This document shows, one piece after another, positions 42,036 through 51,251 of a stretch of 64,000 bases of DNA. The notes under the pieces are model-generated. The model searched no databases. It had not been told where the DNA came from and saw nothing but the letters and a program-made list of their open reading frames with translations. The position numbers and the translations under genes were made by a program. The stretch lies in assembly GCA_037445875.1 (NCBI GenBank), contig JBBIJR010000004.1:20504-84503 (forward strand), written 5' to 3'. This stretch comes from JBBIJR01 sp037445875. GTDB lineage: Bacteria > CLD3 > SB21. Position 1 is the stretch's first letter. The number at the start of each line of letters is the position of its first letter.

Positions 42036-44555
42036 TCACAGCACGGAGACGGGATCGACATCGACGATGATCTGATGGTCCTGCCCATCGCGCACGGACC
42101 GGTACCTCGTCAGCGCTTTGCGAAGTATCTCGCGGCCGACCGTGCCTCCCTTGTCGTGTTGTCTGTCGGTTTTCAGCAGGATATGCCAGCGATAGAAATT
42201 GCGCACCTTGACGATCGGTGCAGGTGCGGGGCCGAGAACCAGGGCCGACCGGGCGACGCCAATTTCATTCAGCAAAATATCGGAAAAACGGCCACTTTGG
42301 TCAACTACTTTTTTCTCGTCGGAGCCGCGAAATACGACGAGGTACAACCTGCCGAACGGTGGATACAGGAGCTCCCGGCGAAACGCCATTTCTTCCCGGT
42401 AGAACGCCCGGTAATCGTGGTTTTGCGCATACCGGATGGCCGGACGCTCCGGATGCAGCGTTTGCACGATCACACGGCCGACGTTGTTCTTGCGTCCCGC
42501 GCGGCCCGCCACCTGCGTCAGCAATTGAAATGTCCGCTCCGAGGAACGAAAGTCCGGCAGGAGCAGACTGGTGTCGGCCGAAATGACGCCCACCAGGGTG
42601 ACTTTTTCAAAATCCAGCCCTTTGGCAACCATTTGAGTTCCGAGCAGAATCGACGCGTCTCCGCGGCGAAAGCCGTCCAGAATTCTCTCGTGCGCTCCTT
42701 TGCGGATCGTGGTGTCCAGGTCCATACGCAGGGCGCGGGCCCGTGGAAACGTCTGTTCGAGCACCGTTTCCACTTTCTGAGTTCCGATACCGTATCGCAG
42801 GATTTCCGGGTTGCCGCACGCGGGGCACGCGGAGGGTGCCGGGGAAGAGTAGCCGCAGTAATGGCATCGCAGGCGGTGCTTGTGCCGGTGATAGGTCAAC
42901 GAAAGACTGCAGTGCGGGCACTCCGGCACGAATCCGCAGTCCACACATGCCAGAAAGCTGGCGTAGCCTCGGCGGTTCTGGAAGAGAATGATCTGGTGGT
43001 TCCGGTCAATGGTCTGCTGCATGGCGTCCCGGAGTTCTTTGGAAAGGACCGGCTCCCAGCCTTCCGTATGAATGCGGCGTTCCTGCCGCATGTCGATCAC
43101 CCGTACGCTGGGGAGCGGCACATCGTTGATGCGGCGAGGCAATTCGAGAAGGGTGTACTTTCCGTTTTCTGCATTCGCGTAGGACTCCAGCGCAGGTGTG
43201 GCCGATCCGAGAATAACCACCGCTCCGCTCAGCGTACCTCGTACGACGGCAACGTCCCGGGCATGATACCGGGGCGTGGTGTCCGACTGTTTATACGTGT
43301 TTTCGTGTTCTTCATCCACCACGACCAATCCGAGGTCCTTCACGGGAGCGAACACGGCTGAGCGGGCGCCGATCACTACGCGGAAATCCGTCCGGTGAAT
43401 CTTTCGCCATGAATCAAACCGCTCGCCGGCCGACATGGCGCTGTGCCAGACCGTCACCAGCGATCCGAAATGGGATTTGAATCGCTCCACGGTCTGCGGA
43501 GTCAGCGCGATTTCCGGCACGAGCACAATGGCCGAACGGCCCTGAGCCAGCGTTTGTTTCATCGCTTCGATGTACACCTGCGTCTTTCCGCTGGCCGTTA
43601 TACCGTGAAGCAGAAAGGTCGCGTAAGTCCGGTCCGCAATAGGCCGGGCGATCGCATCTACCGCCCGCTCCTGGTCCGGATTCATCGCGATGGCCTCCGG
43701 AGGACCAAATTCGCGGGTGAACGGATCGCGCACTTTCTCGATCTCTGAGACGATCAGCAGACCTCGGGCCACGAGCGCCTTCAAACTCGAAAGGCCCGCT
43801 TGCGACGATTCAAGAACGTCCCGCTGCGACAGGACGGGCAGTTCCTCTCCGTTCTCCAGCCACCTCTCCAAAAACAGTCTCAGAATATCGGCCTGCTTGG
43901 GCGATCGGCGCTCGAATTGTTCGATCGTCGACTCCAGCGCTTCCGGTTCCCGCAGAAGGGGCCCATCGAGCGAGACCATTTTTTCATAGAGGACCGAGAT
44001 ACCGGGCTCCGAGTACGACTCACGCACCTCCACGATGCCCAGGCGCGTTAGTTCCTCCAGCGCACGGATCAGCTGCGCAGAACCGGTTTTCTTCTGGAGC
44101 GCAGACCAGGACAGCTCGCGATATACATACAATGCCTTCAGGATGCGGGCCTGGAGCGGTTTGCTGCGGCGGAGGGCGTGGATTTCGTAGTCGCTGATCG
44201 GACTCTTGAGGCTCACGACCCGCTGGCTGACCTTGTCGAGACCGGGCGGCAGCATGATACCCAGCACCTGCCCGAGCGGCGCCATATAATAGTCGGAGAT
44301 CCACCGTGCCAGACGGAGGAGATCCTCCGGAAACACCGGGAACGTATCCAGCACTTCTGTCACGGCTCGGGCGTGACCCGGAGGTACCGAGTCGGAAGAA
44401 CCGATTACAAAGCCGGTGATTTTCTTGCGTCCGAAGGGAGCAAGCACGCGGAATCCCGGACGAATCACTCCGGCCAGCGACTCGGGAACATGGTAAGTAA
44501 AAACCCGATCGACCGGGATGGGAAATACCACGCTGCATGTGGATGAAAGGTTCAT
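42036..44555 (-). CDS. priA: Primosomal replication restart helicase PriA
   Basis: 839 residues. N-terminal 3'-DNA-binding domain (CSVVFPIPVDRVFTYHVPE, LAPFGRKKITGFVIG), winged helix, then a superfamily-2 helicase with Walker A GITASGKT, DEEH, LGSATPALES, and the zinc-binding insertion with eight Cys (CVDCGFVPECPHC, CHYCGY, CPACGN), ending in motifs VGVISADTSLLLPDFRSSERTFQLLTQVAGRAGR. It reloads the replisome at stalled forks. It is upstream of the PAS kinase gene and divergent from the 658-residue orphan. Confidence 0.97.
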   Translation of the reverse strand: MNLSSTCSVVFPIPVDRVFTYHVPESLAGVIRPGFRVLAPFGRKKITGFVIGSSDSVPPGHARAVTEVLDTFPVFPEDLLRLARWISDYYMAPLGQVLGIMLPPGLDKVSQRVVSLKSPISDYEIHALRRSKPLQARILKALYVYRELSWSALQKKTGSAQLIRALEELTRLGIVEVRESYSEPGISVLYEKMVSLDGPLLREPEALESTIEQFERRSPKQADILRLFLERWLENGEELPVLSQRDVLESSQAGLSSLKALVARGLLIVSEIEKVRDPFTREFGPPEAIAMNPDQERAVDAIARPIADRTYATFLLHGITASGKTQVYIEAMKQTLAQGRSAIVLVPEIALTPQTVERFKSHFGSLVTVWHSAMSAGERFDSWRKIHRTDFRVVIGARSAVFAPVKDLGLVVVDEEHENTYKQSDTTPRYHARDVAVVRGTLSGAVVILGSATPALESYANAENGKYTLLELPRRINDVPLPSVRVIDMRQERRIHTEGWEPVLSKELRDAMQQTIDRNHQIILFQNRRGYASFLACVDCGFVPECPHCSLSLTYHRHKHRLRCHYCGYSSPAPSACPACGNPEILRYGIGTQKVETVLEQTFPRARALRMDLDTTIRKGAHERILDGFRRGDASILLGTQMVAKGLDFEKVTLVGVISADTSLLLPDFRSSERTFQLLTQVAGRAGRKNNVGRVIVQTLHPERPAIRYAQNHDYRAFYREEMAFRRELLYPPFGRLYLVVFRGSDEKKVVDQSGRFSDILLNEIGVARSALVLGPAPAPIVKVRNFYRWHILLKTDRQHDKGGTVGREILRKALTRYRSVRDGQDHQIIVDVDPVSVL

Positions 44556-44609
44556 GCTTCGGAGGTCCGCTCGCCTGTCCGCAAAGAAGCGCTGTTTTCC
44601 GGGCGACGC

Positions 44610-44638
44610 AATGTAACAACTTGCCGCATGGATTTCAA
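44610..44638 (-). promoter_or_regulatory. Promoter of priA
   Basis: TTGAAA (44638-44633), a 17-bp spacer and TACATT (44615-44610) on the minus strand; leader of about 48 nt. Confidence 0.55.
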
Positions 44639-44670
44639 CCCGGTTGACTCACCGGCATCCCGAAAAAACG

Positions 44671-44698
44671 TTGAAAAAGGAAGAAATGTCTCTATATT
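44671..44698 (+). promoter_or_regulatory. Promoter of the 658-residue orphan gene
   Basis: TTGAAA (44671-44676), a 16-bp spacer and TATATT (44693-44698); leader of about 27 nt without a clear ribosome-binding site. Confidence 0.55.
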
Positions 44699-44731
44699 GC
44701 GTCCTCAAATTTTGTCGATCGTTGAAGATAC

Positions 44732-46708
44732 ATGGCTTCGCATCCTTCCGATACCGAGTTGGAACGTATAGAGGAACTGCTCCGGCTGGAAATCCCCGGC
44801 CGTCCGGCCGACCAGGACGTACAGGCATTCGTTAAGCAGATCGAGCGTCTGCCGTCCGAGTTGCTTCGCATTCTTCGCACCATGCTGGGACGGACGCTCA
44901 GCGAGCGCGAAGCGTCCCATCAAGGCCATCTCCACGTGGAGTCGCTCAGGGAACTGGTCGATCGGAGCCGCGTCCATCTCTGGCTCATGGGCCGCGGCCT
45001 GAGCGAAGCGGCAGCTATCAACCTGCTCAAGGGTCTGCAGAGGAGAAAACCCGGAGCCCTGTCGGCCCTGCTCCGCTCGGACCGATACGTGGAATGGGCC
45101 GATCGCGAACCCGAGCACCTGTTGATCGAAACCGGGCTGCGCGACAAGGACGTGCGCCGTTTTCTGGACACCCTCGAGGAAGCCGGCTTTACGCTCGAGG
45201 AACCGATGCGGACGGTCTTTGCCATCAATTATGGGGCCGAGGTGGAGTTGCGGAGCGACTCCCTTCGCGGTGCCATGTCCCTGAAGGAGTTGATTGCTTT
45301 TTATCTGTACGGCATCATGGAGGTTGACCTGAGCGCCTACGGTCTCGACGAGGATCTGCTGCACGAACTGGCCGCACGCATCGGGCTGGGCAACAACATG
45401 CTGCGGCAATGCCAGCTCGTACGCCAGCTCGAACGGTATTGTTTCGGCCTGCCGCACGGCTCGCCGGCCGCTCAGCACTCGCGCGAGCACTGGATCCACC
45501 GAATCAACGAGTTCGAACTGAAAATCGCGCTCGAGCAGTACGTCAGCCGGGACAAACTCCTCAAATCGGACATGGAACTCGCCGAGCTCTACGTCGAGGT
45601 CCACCACATTTTCGCCGATGTCGGCGATCTGGACGATGAGACCCTCGCCGTAATATCTATCACCTACCGCCTCGACAATCCCGAGGAAACCGGCCACACG
45701 GTGGAAGAACTGCTTTCCATGATCGACCAGATCAAACTGCTCACGACGGAGTTCTCACCCCTTGGCGTGTTGACGCGAGACATCTTTGCTTTTTTCGAGA
45801 TCCTCGGCGAGTGCGATCACCACAACCCGTTCTTTCACAAGACGATCGTCAATTTCCGTTCCCGCTTGCGGCGTCTCGCGGCGAGCTCACGGGAGACCGG
45901 AGAACGGCCGACGCTGATCCTGCTGATTCTCACGTACCTCTACGCGCGGCTGGATGCTTTTCTCGACGATTATGAACTCAACGAAACGGAAGTGCTGGAG
46001 GGCATCCGCGGCCGTCTGGCCCAGTGCACCGATCCGGCGCGGCAATTTGCCATCGTCGATGCAATCGAACAATACCTGGCGGAGAACCCGGGATTGCTTC
46101 AGATCGCCGACGATACGTACTGGCCGGAGCTGATCAATACCCTCGAATTGAATATCATCCTCAAGATCTATATTGACCGTGCGTATCTCGTGCCGGGCAC
46201 GACGGGCATGAACAAGAACCAGATGCTGGATCACCTTCAGACACAGATCAATCGCATCCCGGATCTGTCGGTCAAGAGTCTCACGGTGACGTTTGTCACG
46301 GCCCACCTCGCCACTCACCTGGAGCAATCCCGCGAGCAGACCCTGTCGATCGGGGAACTTTCCGGGCTGATCGACACGCTCAGGCAGGATGCGGAACATG
46401 CCGCCGTTCAAATCACAGTCCAGAGCCGCGTCAAGCGCGAACTGCTCAGCGCATTGACAGAACGGGTGTACCGGCTGGAAGCCATCCAGCACGCCCTCCA
46501 CGAACATGCTCCGGCAGACTTACTCCACCGACTGGATGAGGTGGTGGTGGGCTTGCGTACACGGCGGGACAACCTGATCGAAGGGAAGATGGACCCCCAC
46601 GTCCTGGAGAAGGACATCCGCGACCTCCTGACCGATCCGAAAGTCGTCAAACTCGTCTCCGACGCCGAACTGCAGTATCGGGAGATCCTGGCCGTCAAGT
46701 CCCACTAA
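44732..46708 (+). CDS. Large cytoplasmic all-helical protein of unknown function
   Basis: 658 residues that I do not recognise. No signal peptide, TM segment, nucleotide-binding loop, metal motif or catalytic signature is visible. The sequence is amphipathic helix throughout, strongly charged and Leu-rich, with no low-complexity parts. It can be divided into an N-terminal part (1-180) with GLSEAAAINLLKGLQRRKPGALSAL and ETGLRDKDVRRFLDTLEEAGF, a middle (180-420) with repeated acidic helices, and a C-terminal part (420-658) ending in coiled-coil-like RVYRLEAIQHALHEHAPADLLHRLDEVV. Its own promoter and codon use like its neighbours indicate a real gene. The last 14 bases overlap the convergent phosphatase gene. 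A scaffold or regulator is possible; nothing supports more. Confidence 0.85.
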   Translation: MASHPSDTELERIEELLRLEIPGRPADQDVQAFVKQIERLPSELLRILRTMLGRTLSEREASHQGHLHVESLRELVDRSRVHLWLMGRGLSEAAAINLLKGLQRRKPGALSALLRSDRYVEWADREPEHLLIETGLRDKDVRRFLDTLEEAGFTLEEPMRTVFAINYGAEVELRSDSLRGAMSLKELIAFYLYGIMEVDLSAYGLDEDLLHELAARIGLGNNMLRQCQLVRQLERYCFGLPHGSPAAQHSREHWIHRINEFELKIALEQYVSRDKLLKSDMELAELYVEVHHIFADVGDLDDETLAVISITYRLDNPEETGHTVEELLSMIDQIKLLTTEFSPLGVLTRDIFAFFEILGECDHHNPFFHKTIVNFRSRLRRLAASSRETGERPTLILLILTYLYARLDAFLDDYELNETEVLEGIRGRLAQCTDPARQFAIVDAIEQYLAENPGLLQIADDTYWPELINTLELNIILKIYIDRAYLVPGTTGMNKNQMLDHLQTQINRIPDLSVKSLTVTFVTAHLATHLEQSREQTLSIGELSGLIDTLRQDAEHAAVQITVQSRVKRELLSALTERVYRLEAIQHALHEHAPADLLHRLDEVVVGLRTRRDNLIEGKMDPHVLEKDIRDLLTDPKVVKLVSDAELQYREILAVKSH

Positions 46709-49046
46709 CCGGTCCGTCCGAAGTCATCCGCAGGATGAGCGTTGTACCGGCTGCCGTCGGATGGACAAACCAGCTGCTCACAAGCCGGTCGATCACTTTC
46801 AGTCCCCATCCTCCTTTTCGCTGCTTGCCCTCAAGCTTGCTCCGAAGGTCCGGATCGGACAAGGCGGCCGGATTGAAGCCTTCCCCCTGATCCCGGATGA
46901 CCGCTTCGACAAACCCCTCGTCATCGTTCAGTACGACGGTTACACGGCGCTTGCGGTCGTAACGGTTACCGTGTTTGATCGCATTGACGAGACCTTCGCG
47001 AAGGGCAAGTTGGAAATCGTTTATGCAGGTGTCCGTAAACCCGCGCGATCGCATGACGGCTCCGGCACGTTGTATGACGGGCAATTCCGAATCGCGCGTA
47101 CTCGGTATCGTCGTCTCTTCTCGGTGAACCGGCTGAAACGATAGTACCACGGCCAGGGCGTCGTCTTCCGCATCTTCCGGAGTCGACGCATCGAGGGTTG
47201 TGGTCCCTGTGGACAGGGATCGGGCCCATTGCTCTGCGGCGCGCTCGTCCAGCCCGTCGGAATGAAAAACAAGGCGGTCGCCCGGCGATAGTTGCAGAAC
47301 GAGTTCGCCGTAGGGTCCGAACAGCTCGGGCATTCCGACGGCCCGACCGCTGAGGGGGACGGCCACCGTGCGTCCATCGCGGCACAACACGGGAGGCTCA
47401 AAACCTGCATTGAACAGGTGAACGGAACCGGTGGCCTTTTCGACCACGGCAACCTGCACGGCGACGGTTGTCCCGCGCGGCGCCGAAGGCGTGATCAGGG
47501 CCTTCTCGATATGGGTAAAAAAACCGGCGAGCGTCCCGGCCTCCTTGCCGCCGGAACGGAGGAGAAATTCGGCCAGGCCGCGCACCAGCGCCGCATGGAA
47601 CGACGCCGACACACCCTGGCCGGACGCATCGATCAGCAGAATCGCAACACGATCGGGATCGAGATCGAAATAATCGTAGTGGTCCCCCCCGACTTGCTGG
47701 GCGAGCCACAACCGTCCCTGCAGGCGAAGCGGTCCGGTGCGCAACTCTCCTTTCGGCAACAGCCCGGTTTGAATGCGATGAGCCGCCCGCAGCTGCCGAT
47801 CGAGTTCCTCCTGGACCGATTGGAGACGCTCGTTCAGCCGACCCCATTCATCCATCTTCTCCCGAAGCGCCTCGACCATGCGGGCGACCGACTCTGACAA
47901 CTGCGCCACTTCATCCGGGACCGCCTGGGTGGGTCGAATCGGATGGTTCAAGTCGCCCCGTGCAACCATCTGCGCATCCGCGCTCAATTGGGACACGGGA
48001 GTCAGCACACTTCGGCTGAGGTACCACGCGAGGCCCAGTCCGGCCAGGATGCCGGCGAGACCGCACAGGAACAGTATCCAGGCCAGTTCCCTTTCGACAA
48101 GATGCATGCCGGGAAACGCTTCTTCGAGCGTCTGTGTGGTGATGACGGACCATGGTATGGACGACAACCGGCCCGTGGTCACAAAGACCCCGGTTTCCTT
48201 GTTCACCGAATACGGCTCGTCTCGCTGTGAGCGAAACGGTCGCCCGGTGTAGTCGCCGTTGGAGGCAAAGAGTACCTCATTCCCGCTCACGAGGAAGACC
48301 GAACCGGGCAGGGATCGGTCGCTAAGACGGCCGGTCAATTCTTCCATCACGAGGTTGACGGCGAGATAGCGCCTGGCGCCATGGGCCCCGACAAACGGAA
48401 CCATGCACCGCAGTCCCGTCAGCCGCGACTCCACGCCGGCCGACATCGCCACAGTGAACGACGGCTCCAGAAAGACCGGTCGGCTGATCGTATCCAGCAC
48501 CGGCTTTTCCGCCAGTTCCAGACCCGGAGGAACGCTGTACAGCGTCGTACCGGCGGCGTCCAGAACGTACAGCGACACCAGTTCTCCGGGATGATTGTCA
48601 AGAAAATCACGTCCTATGCTTCGCTCCTGCAGACTGTCGGCGGCCATCAGCCGTGACGTCAGTACGGAGAACCACGACAGCCGCGTCTCGAAAAATCCGT
48701 CGGCAATCTGGCGGTAGACATCTAGGCGCGAGAGATTGTGGGCAAGGTCGGCTTCGCGGATCGACTCCTGATTGAATCGGTGCAAAAAGTAGCCGCTGGA
48801 CAACAGCAACACCGAGAGTGCACCTATGATGGACGCCGTGACGCGACGCGCAATCCTCGGCGCTTTCGAGTAATGCATCCAGAACAGGACAAGAAAAAAA
48901 AGGGAGCTTACGAAGAAGCCGGATAGGTCCAATGGTCCGGTATGGACCATCCAGCGGTAGAGGAACAGCAGGGCCACCAGCGCCAGAAGGGAGGGAAATA
49001 CCATCTCCCCTTTCCGGCGAAACCATCGGGCTCGGTCTACATTCAC
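46695..49046 (-). CDS. Membrane RsbU/SpoIIE-type PP2C phosphatase fused to RsbW-like ATPase domain
   Basis: 783 residues. Two or three TM helices near the start (15-95), an extracytoplasmic sensor region (about 100-325), TM near 330-352, HAMP (352-405), coiled coil, SpoIIE phosphatase domain (425-625: metal Asp in VGGDHYDYFD and in LLIDASGQGV, where the usual GHG is GQG; DGLDE near the end), and a C-terminal anti-sigma-type HATPase (650-775: LREGLVNAIKHGN, RDQGEGFNP, GGWGLKVIDRLV). One chain thus carries both the phosphatase and kinase-like arms of a partner-switch. No anti-sigma antagonist (STAS) gene is adjacent. The start is uncertain: GTG at 49046, or ATG at 49004 after GGGGAG. Confidence 0.88.
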   Translation of the reverse strand: MNVDRARWFRRKGEMVFPSLLALVALLFLYRWMVHTGPLDLSGFFVSSLFFLVLFWMHYSKAPRIARRVTASIIGALSVLLLSSGYFLHRFNQESIREADLAHNLSRLDVYRQIADGFFETRLSWFSVLTSRLMAADSLQERSIGRDFLDNHPGELVSLYVLDAAGTTLYSVPPGLELAEKPVLDTISRPVFLEPSFTVAMSAGVESRLTGLRCMVPFVGAHGARRYLAVNLVMEELTGRLSDRSLPGSVFLVSGNEVLFASNGDYTGRPFRSQRDEPYSVNKETGVFVTTGRLSSIPWSVITTQTLEEAFPGMHLVERELAWILFLCGLAGILAGLGLAWYLSRSVLTPVSQLSADAQMVARGDLNHPIRPTQAVPDEVAQLSESVARMVEALREKMDEWGRLNERLQSVQEELDRQLRAAHRIQTGLLPKGELRTGPLRLQGRLWLAQQVGGDHYDYFDLDPDRVAILLIDASGQGVSASFHAALVRGLAEFLLRSGGKEAGTLAGFFTHIEKALITPSAPRGTTVAVQVAVVEKATGSVHLFNAGFEPPVLCRDGRTVAVPLSGRAVGMPELFGPYGELVLQLSPGDRLVFHSDGLDERAAEQWARSLSTGTTTLDASTPEDAEDDALAVVLSFQPVHREETTIPSTRDSELPVIQRAGAVMRSRGFTDTCINDFQLALREGLVNAIKHGNRYDRKRRVTVVLNDDEGFVEAVIRDQGEGFNPAALSDPDLRSKLEGKQRKGGWGLKVIDRLVSSWFVHPTAAGTTLILRMTSDGPVSGT

Positions 49047-49144
49047 GAGTGTACAATCAAGGTTGGCTGACGACCGTCAAAGTACGCATTGGAGCAGTCG
49101 AATGCAACCGGAAGGACGCCGGTACGGCCGCACGGAGGACGATT

Positions 49145-50128
49145 TCAAATACCGTGGGAAAGAATCCCGCCGCGGCGATCCTCGGTACCGCTGACTGCGA
49201 GAAATTTGAACCTCTCTTCTGTACGGCCGGCCGAGAAGAAGCCCGTTGACCAAGCATCGGCCTCGAGAGACGTCGGAGCGGCGATCGTCAAACTCAGGAA
49301 GCGGCCTGCCGGTTTTCCGATGAAGGGATCGAACACATGGCCGTAGGGACGTCCGTCCAATTCGACGAACGTTCGGGAGTTGCCCGATGTCGAAAGTGCT
49401 TCATCCTTCAGAAAGAACTGGGCGAGCGGTTCGTCCGGATGGAGAGGATCGGGAATCATGACCGGCCAACCATCGGCCTCCGGCGCGGATCCAAGGGCAA
49501 AGGCGTCGCCGCTGTGATTAATGAAGGCATTTTCTATGCCTTCCTCCCTCAGGACCCGAACGGCACGATCGACCGAATATCCGACGGCAATTCCTCCCAG
49601 ATCCACACGGGACTGCCTCGAACGCAAGCCGGCCCGGCCGCCTTTCCGGTCAACCATGAGATTGCCGATCCGTACGGCTTGCAAGATACTCTCGAGCTCG
49701 CGATCGGAGGGAGGATGCCGAACGGTCCGCCCTTCCTCTCGAAAACCCCATCTCCGCATGAGCGGCTCCACCAGTACATTGAAATAGCCGCCGCTTTCCT
49801 TGTGCAAGTTCCATGCGTGCTCCAGGACCTCCAACACGCGATCGTCCACCGGGATCATGTTCCTACCCGCCGCGGCATTCAGCCTCGATACCTCGCTCCT
49901 CGGATTGAAGACGCTCATGAGGCGATCGATCGCATGGAATTCCTCAAAAGCTCTTGTGATGGCATGATGGACTTTCCGGGGGTCGTCGTTGTGCGCCTGA
50001 ATGGTAATGGTAGTGCCCATGGCGTAGCAAGCCCGCTCCACCATCGGACGGTTACGTCGCGACCAGCCCCGAACCACAAGCGCCAACCCGGCGACGGCCC
50101 CGCTGGCAAGAAACATGCGACGATTCAT
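49145..50128 (-). CDS. apbE: FAD:protein FMN transferase
   Basis: 327 residues. Transfers FMN from FAD onto Thr/Ser of target proteins in the periplasm. Twin-arginine-like signal (MNRRMFLASGAVAGLALVVRG). Family motifs: ERACYAMGTTITIQA, DRLMSVFNPRSEVSRLN, DLGGIAVGYSVDRAVRVLREEGIENAFINHSGDAFALG, ALSTSGNS and GHVFDPFIGKPAG, and the metal-binding Asp in SLEADAWSTGFF. The usual NxGGD appears as NHSGD. It is the last gene of the porin operon; the FMN-binding protein encoded two genes upstream carries a GATLS motif and is its obvious target. Confidence 0.95.
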   Translation of the reverse strand: MNRRMFLASGAVAGLALVVRGWSRRNRPMVERACYAMGTTITIQAHNDDPRKVHHAITRAFEEFHAIDRLMSVFNPRSEVSRLNAAAGRNMIPVDDRVLEVLEHAWNLHKESGGYFNVLVEPLMRRWGFREEGRTVRHPPSDRELESILQAVRIGNLMVDRKGGRAGLRSRQSRVDLGGIAVGYSVDRAVRVLREEGIENAFINHSGDAFALGSAPEADGWPVMIPDPLHPDEPLAQFFLKDEALSTSGNSRTFVELDGRPYGHVFDPFIGKPAGRFLSLTIAAPTSLEADAWSTGFFSAGRTEERFKFLAVSGTEDRRGGILSHGI

Positions 50129-50131
50129 GAC

Positions 50132-50701
50132 CTACGTCTCCACGCGTTCACGACGGGAAGCCGCGTCCGGCACGTCGGCACCCTGATCGCCAACTTCCGC
50201 CGTATCTGCTTCTTCCCGCGACTCCCTGCGCGAGCGCCATAGGAAGACGGCCAACGATGCCAAAAGAAAGATCAGCGCCAGCTGTAGAACAACGAACGAG
50301 CCCGCCTTCAGCCATGCCCAGCCGGGACTGACAAACCTCACAAGCCAACCCGAACCTTCATCAAGCAAAGCCGAGAGAAAGGTCACGCTGATGAACGATA
50401 CCTTGGTACTCCTGGAAAACGGGGCAAACATCACCAGATGGGTAAGCATCAGGACCACCAGCGCCATCATCGGCAGGTGCATGTGAGCGACCTCCAGCAT
50501 CGAGCCGAACGTGCGCGCAGGCCGAAAGTCCTGCTCCGACCCATTATAGTACGTGACGATCGAATCGGAGGTCAGGCCCATCTTGGAAAAATAGATCGCA
50601 AAATTGGTCACGACGAATGCGATCAGGAAAACGGTCGTAAACGCCAGCGAGAGACGCATCAGCGGATTTCTTTGAAAACCTCCCTTTTGAAGGTACTGCA
50701 T
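50132..50701 (-). CDS. Four-TM membrane protein with conserved histidines, probable redox partner
   Basis: 189 residues. TM helices near 15-38, 72-95, 103-118 and 128-153, with a basic/acidic cytoplasmic tail. TM2 carries His73, His75 and His88 (EVAHMHLPMMALVVLMLTHLVMF), candidates for heme or quinone coordination. I cannot assign a named family with confidence. It is encoded between the FMN-binding protein and ApbE (gaps of 2 and 3 bases), so a role in passing electrons through the inner membrane to the flavinylated protein is a reasonable inference. The ATG at 50701 is two bases from the upstream stop. Confidence 0.8.
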   Translation of the reverse strand: MQYLQKGGFQRNPLMRLSLAFTTVFLIAFVVTNFAIYFSKMGLTSDSIVTYYNGSEQDFRPARTFGSMLEVAHMHLPMMALVVLMLTHLVMFAPFSRSTKVSFISVTFLSALLDEGSGWLVRFVSPGWAWLKAGSFVVLQLALIFLLASLAVFLWRSRRESREEADTAEVGDQGADVPDAASRRERVET

Positions 50702-50703
50702 GA

Positions 50704-51249
50704 TCACTGCTCCTTGGGTATAGCCACGGCGAAGGTACTCAGCACTCGGCGCACGCCTTCCGTCAGGCCCTGAGCGGACAGCGTGGCACCCACCACGTTC
50801 TGAATGCCCCGTTTGAGCCGAAGGTCGGATGCACCGCCCTTTCCGGAGAAGAGGCGGAGCCATGCGCGCGGCGGGAGATAGTCCTCCGGCTCATAAAAGG
50901 CCAGAATCTCCACACCGCGCACCTCGCCGTCCGGTCTAAGAACGACCATGTACGTGGCCGGCATGGTTCGCACCGTTTGGGTCTCGAAAAACGCATAACC
51001 GAGCACTGTCGGCCCGTCCTTACCCACGTAGTAGGAAACGATCTTCGATTCCACACGGGCTTGTGCCGCCTGTCGAATCGTATCTACCTGGCGGTCGGTG
51101 AGGAAAACCGTACGGCGATCGATGCGTGCGGGTTCGGGGAAGTAGAGCCGCAGCGCTTGTTCCTGCGTGAGATACACCTGTGCGTGCAGGGGTCCTGTTA
51201 ACAGGACCCCTGCAAGGACCATTATGCACAGGCCTGCGCGATTCTTCAT
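50704..51249 (-). CDS. Exported FMN-binding domain protein (flavinylation target)
   Basis: 181 residues with a clear signal peptide (MKNRAGLCIMVLAGVLLTGPLHAQ) and an FMN_bind domain (about 85-175) containing VVGATLSAQGLTEGVRR; Thr156 of GAT is the expected attachment site for FMN, which ApbE, two genes downstream, would install. Residues 30-85 form an N-terminal extension (LTQEQALRLYFPEPARIDRRTVFLTDRQVDTIRQ). It is a periplasmic electron carrier by family. The ATG at 51249 directly follows the porin stop (TGAAAATG) and is chosen for the signal peptide; a longer start at 51282 is possible. Confidence 0.92.
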   Translation of the reverse strand: MKNRAGLCIMVLAGVLLTGPLHAQVYLTQEQALRLYFPEPARIDRRTVFLTDRQVDTIRQAAQARVESKIVSYYVGKDGPTVLGYAFFETQTVRTMPATYMVVLRPDGEVRGVEILAFYEPEDYLPPRAWLRLFSGKGGASDLRLKRGIQNVVGATLSAQGLTEGVRRVLSTFAVAIPKEQ

Positions 51250-51251
51250 TT

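Noticed and set aside
46695..49046. Sensor histidine kinase call from the C-terminal HATPase
   Set aside because: There is no HisKA H-box; the domain is of the RsbW type behind a SpoIIE phosphatase domain.
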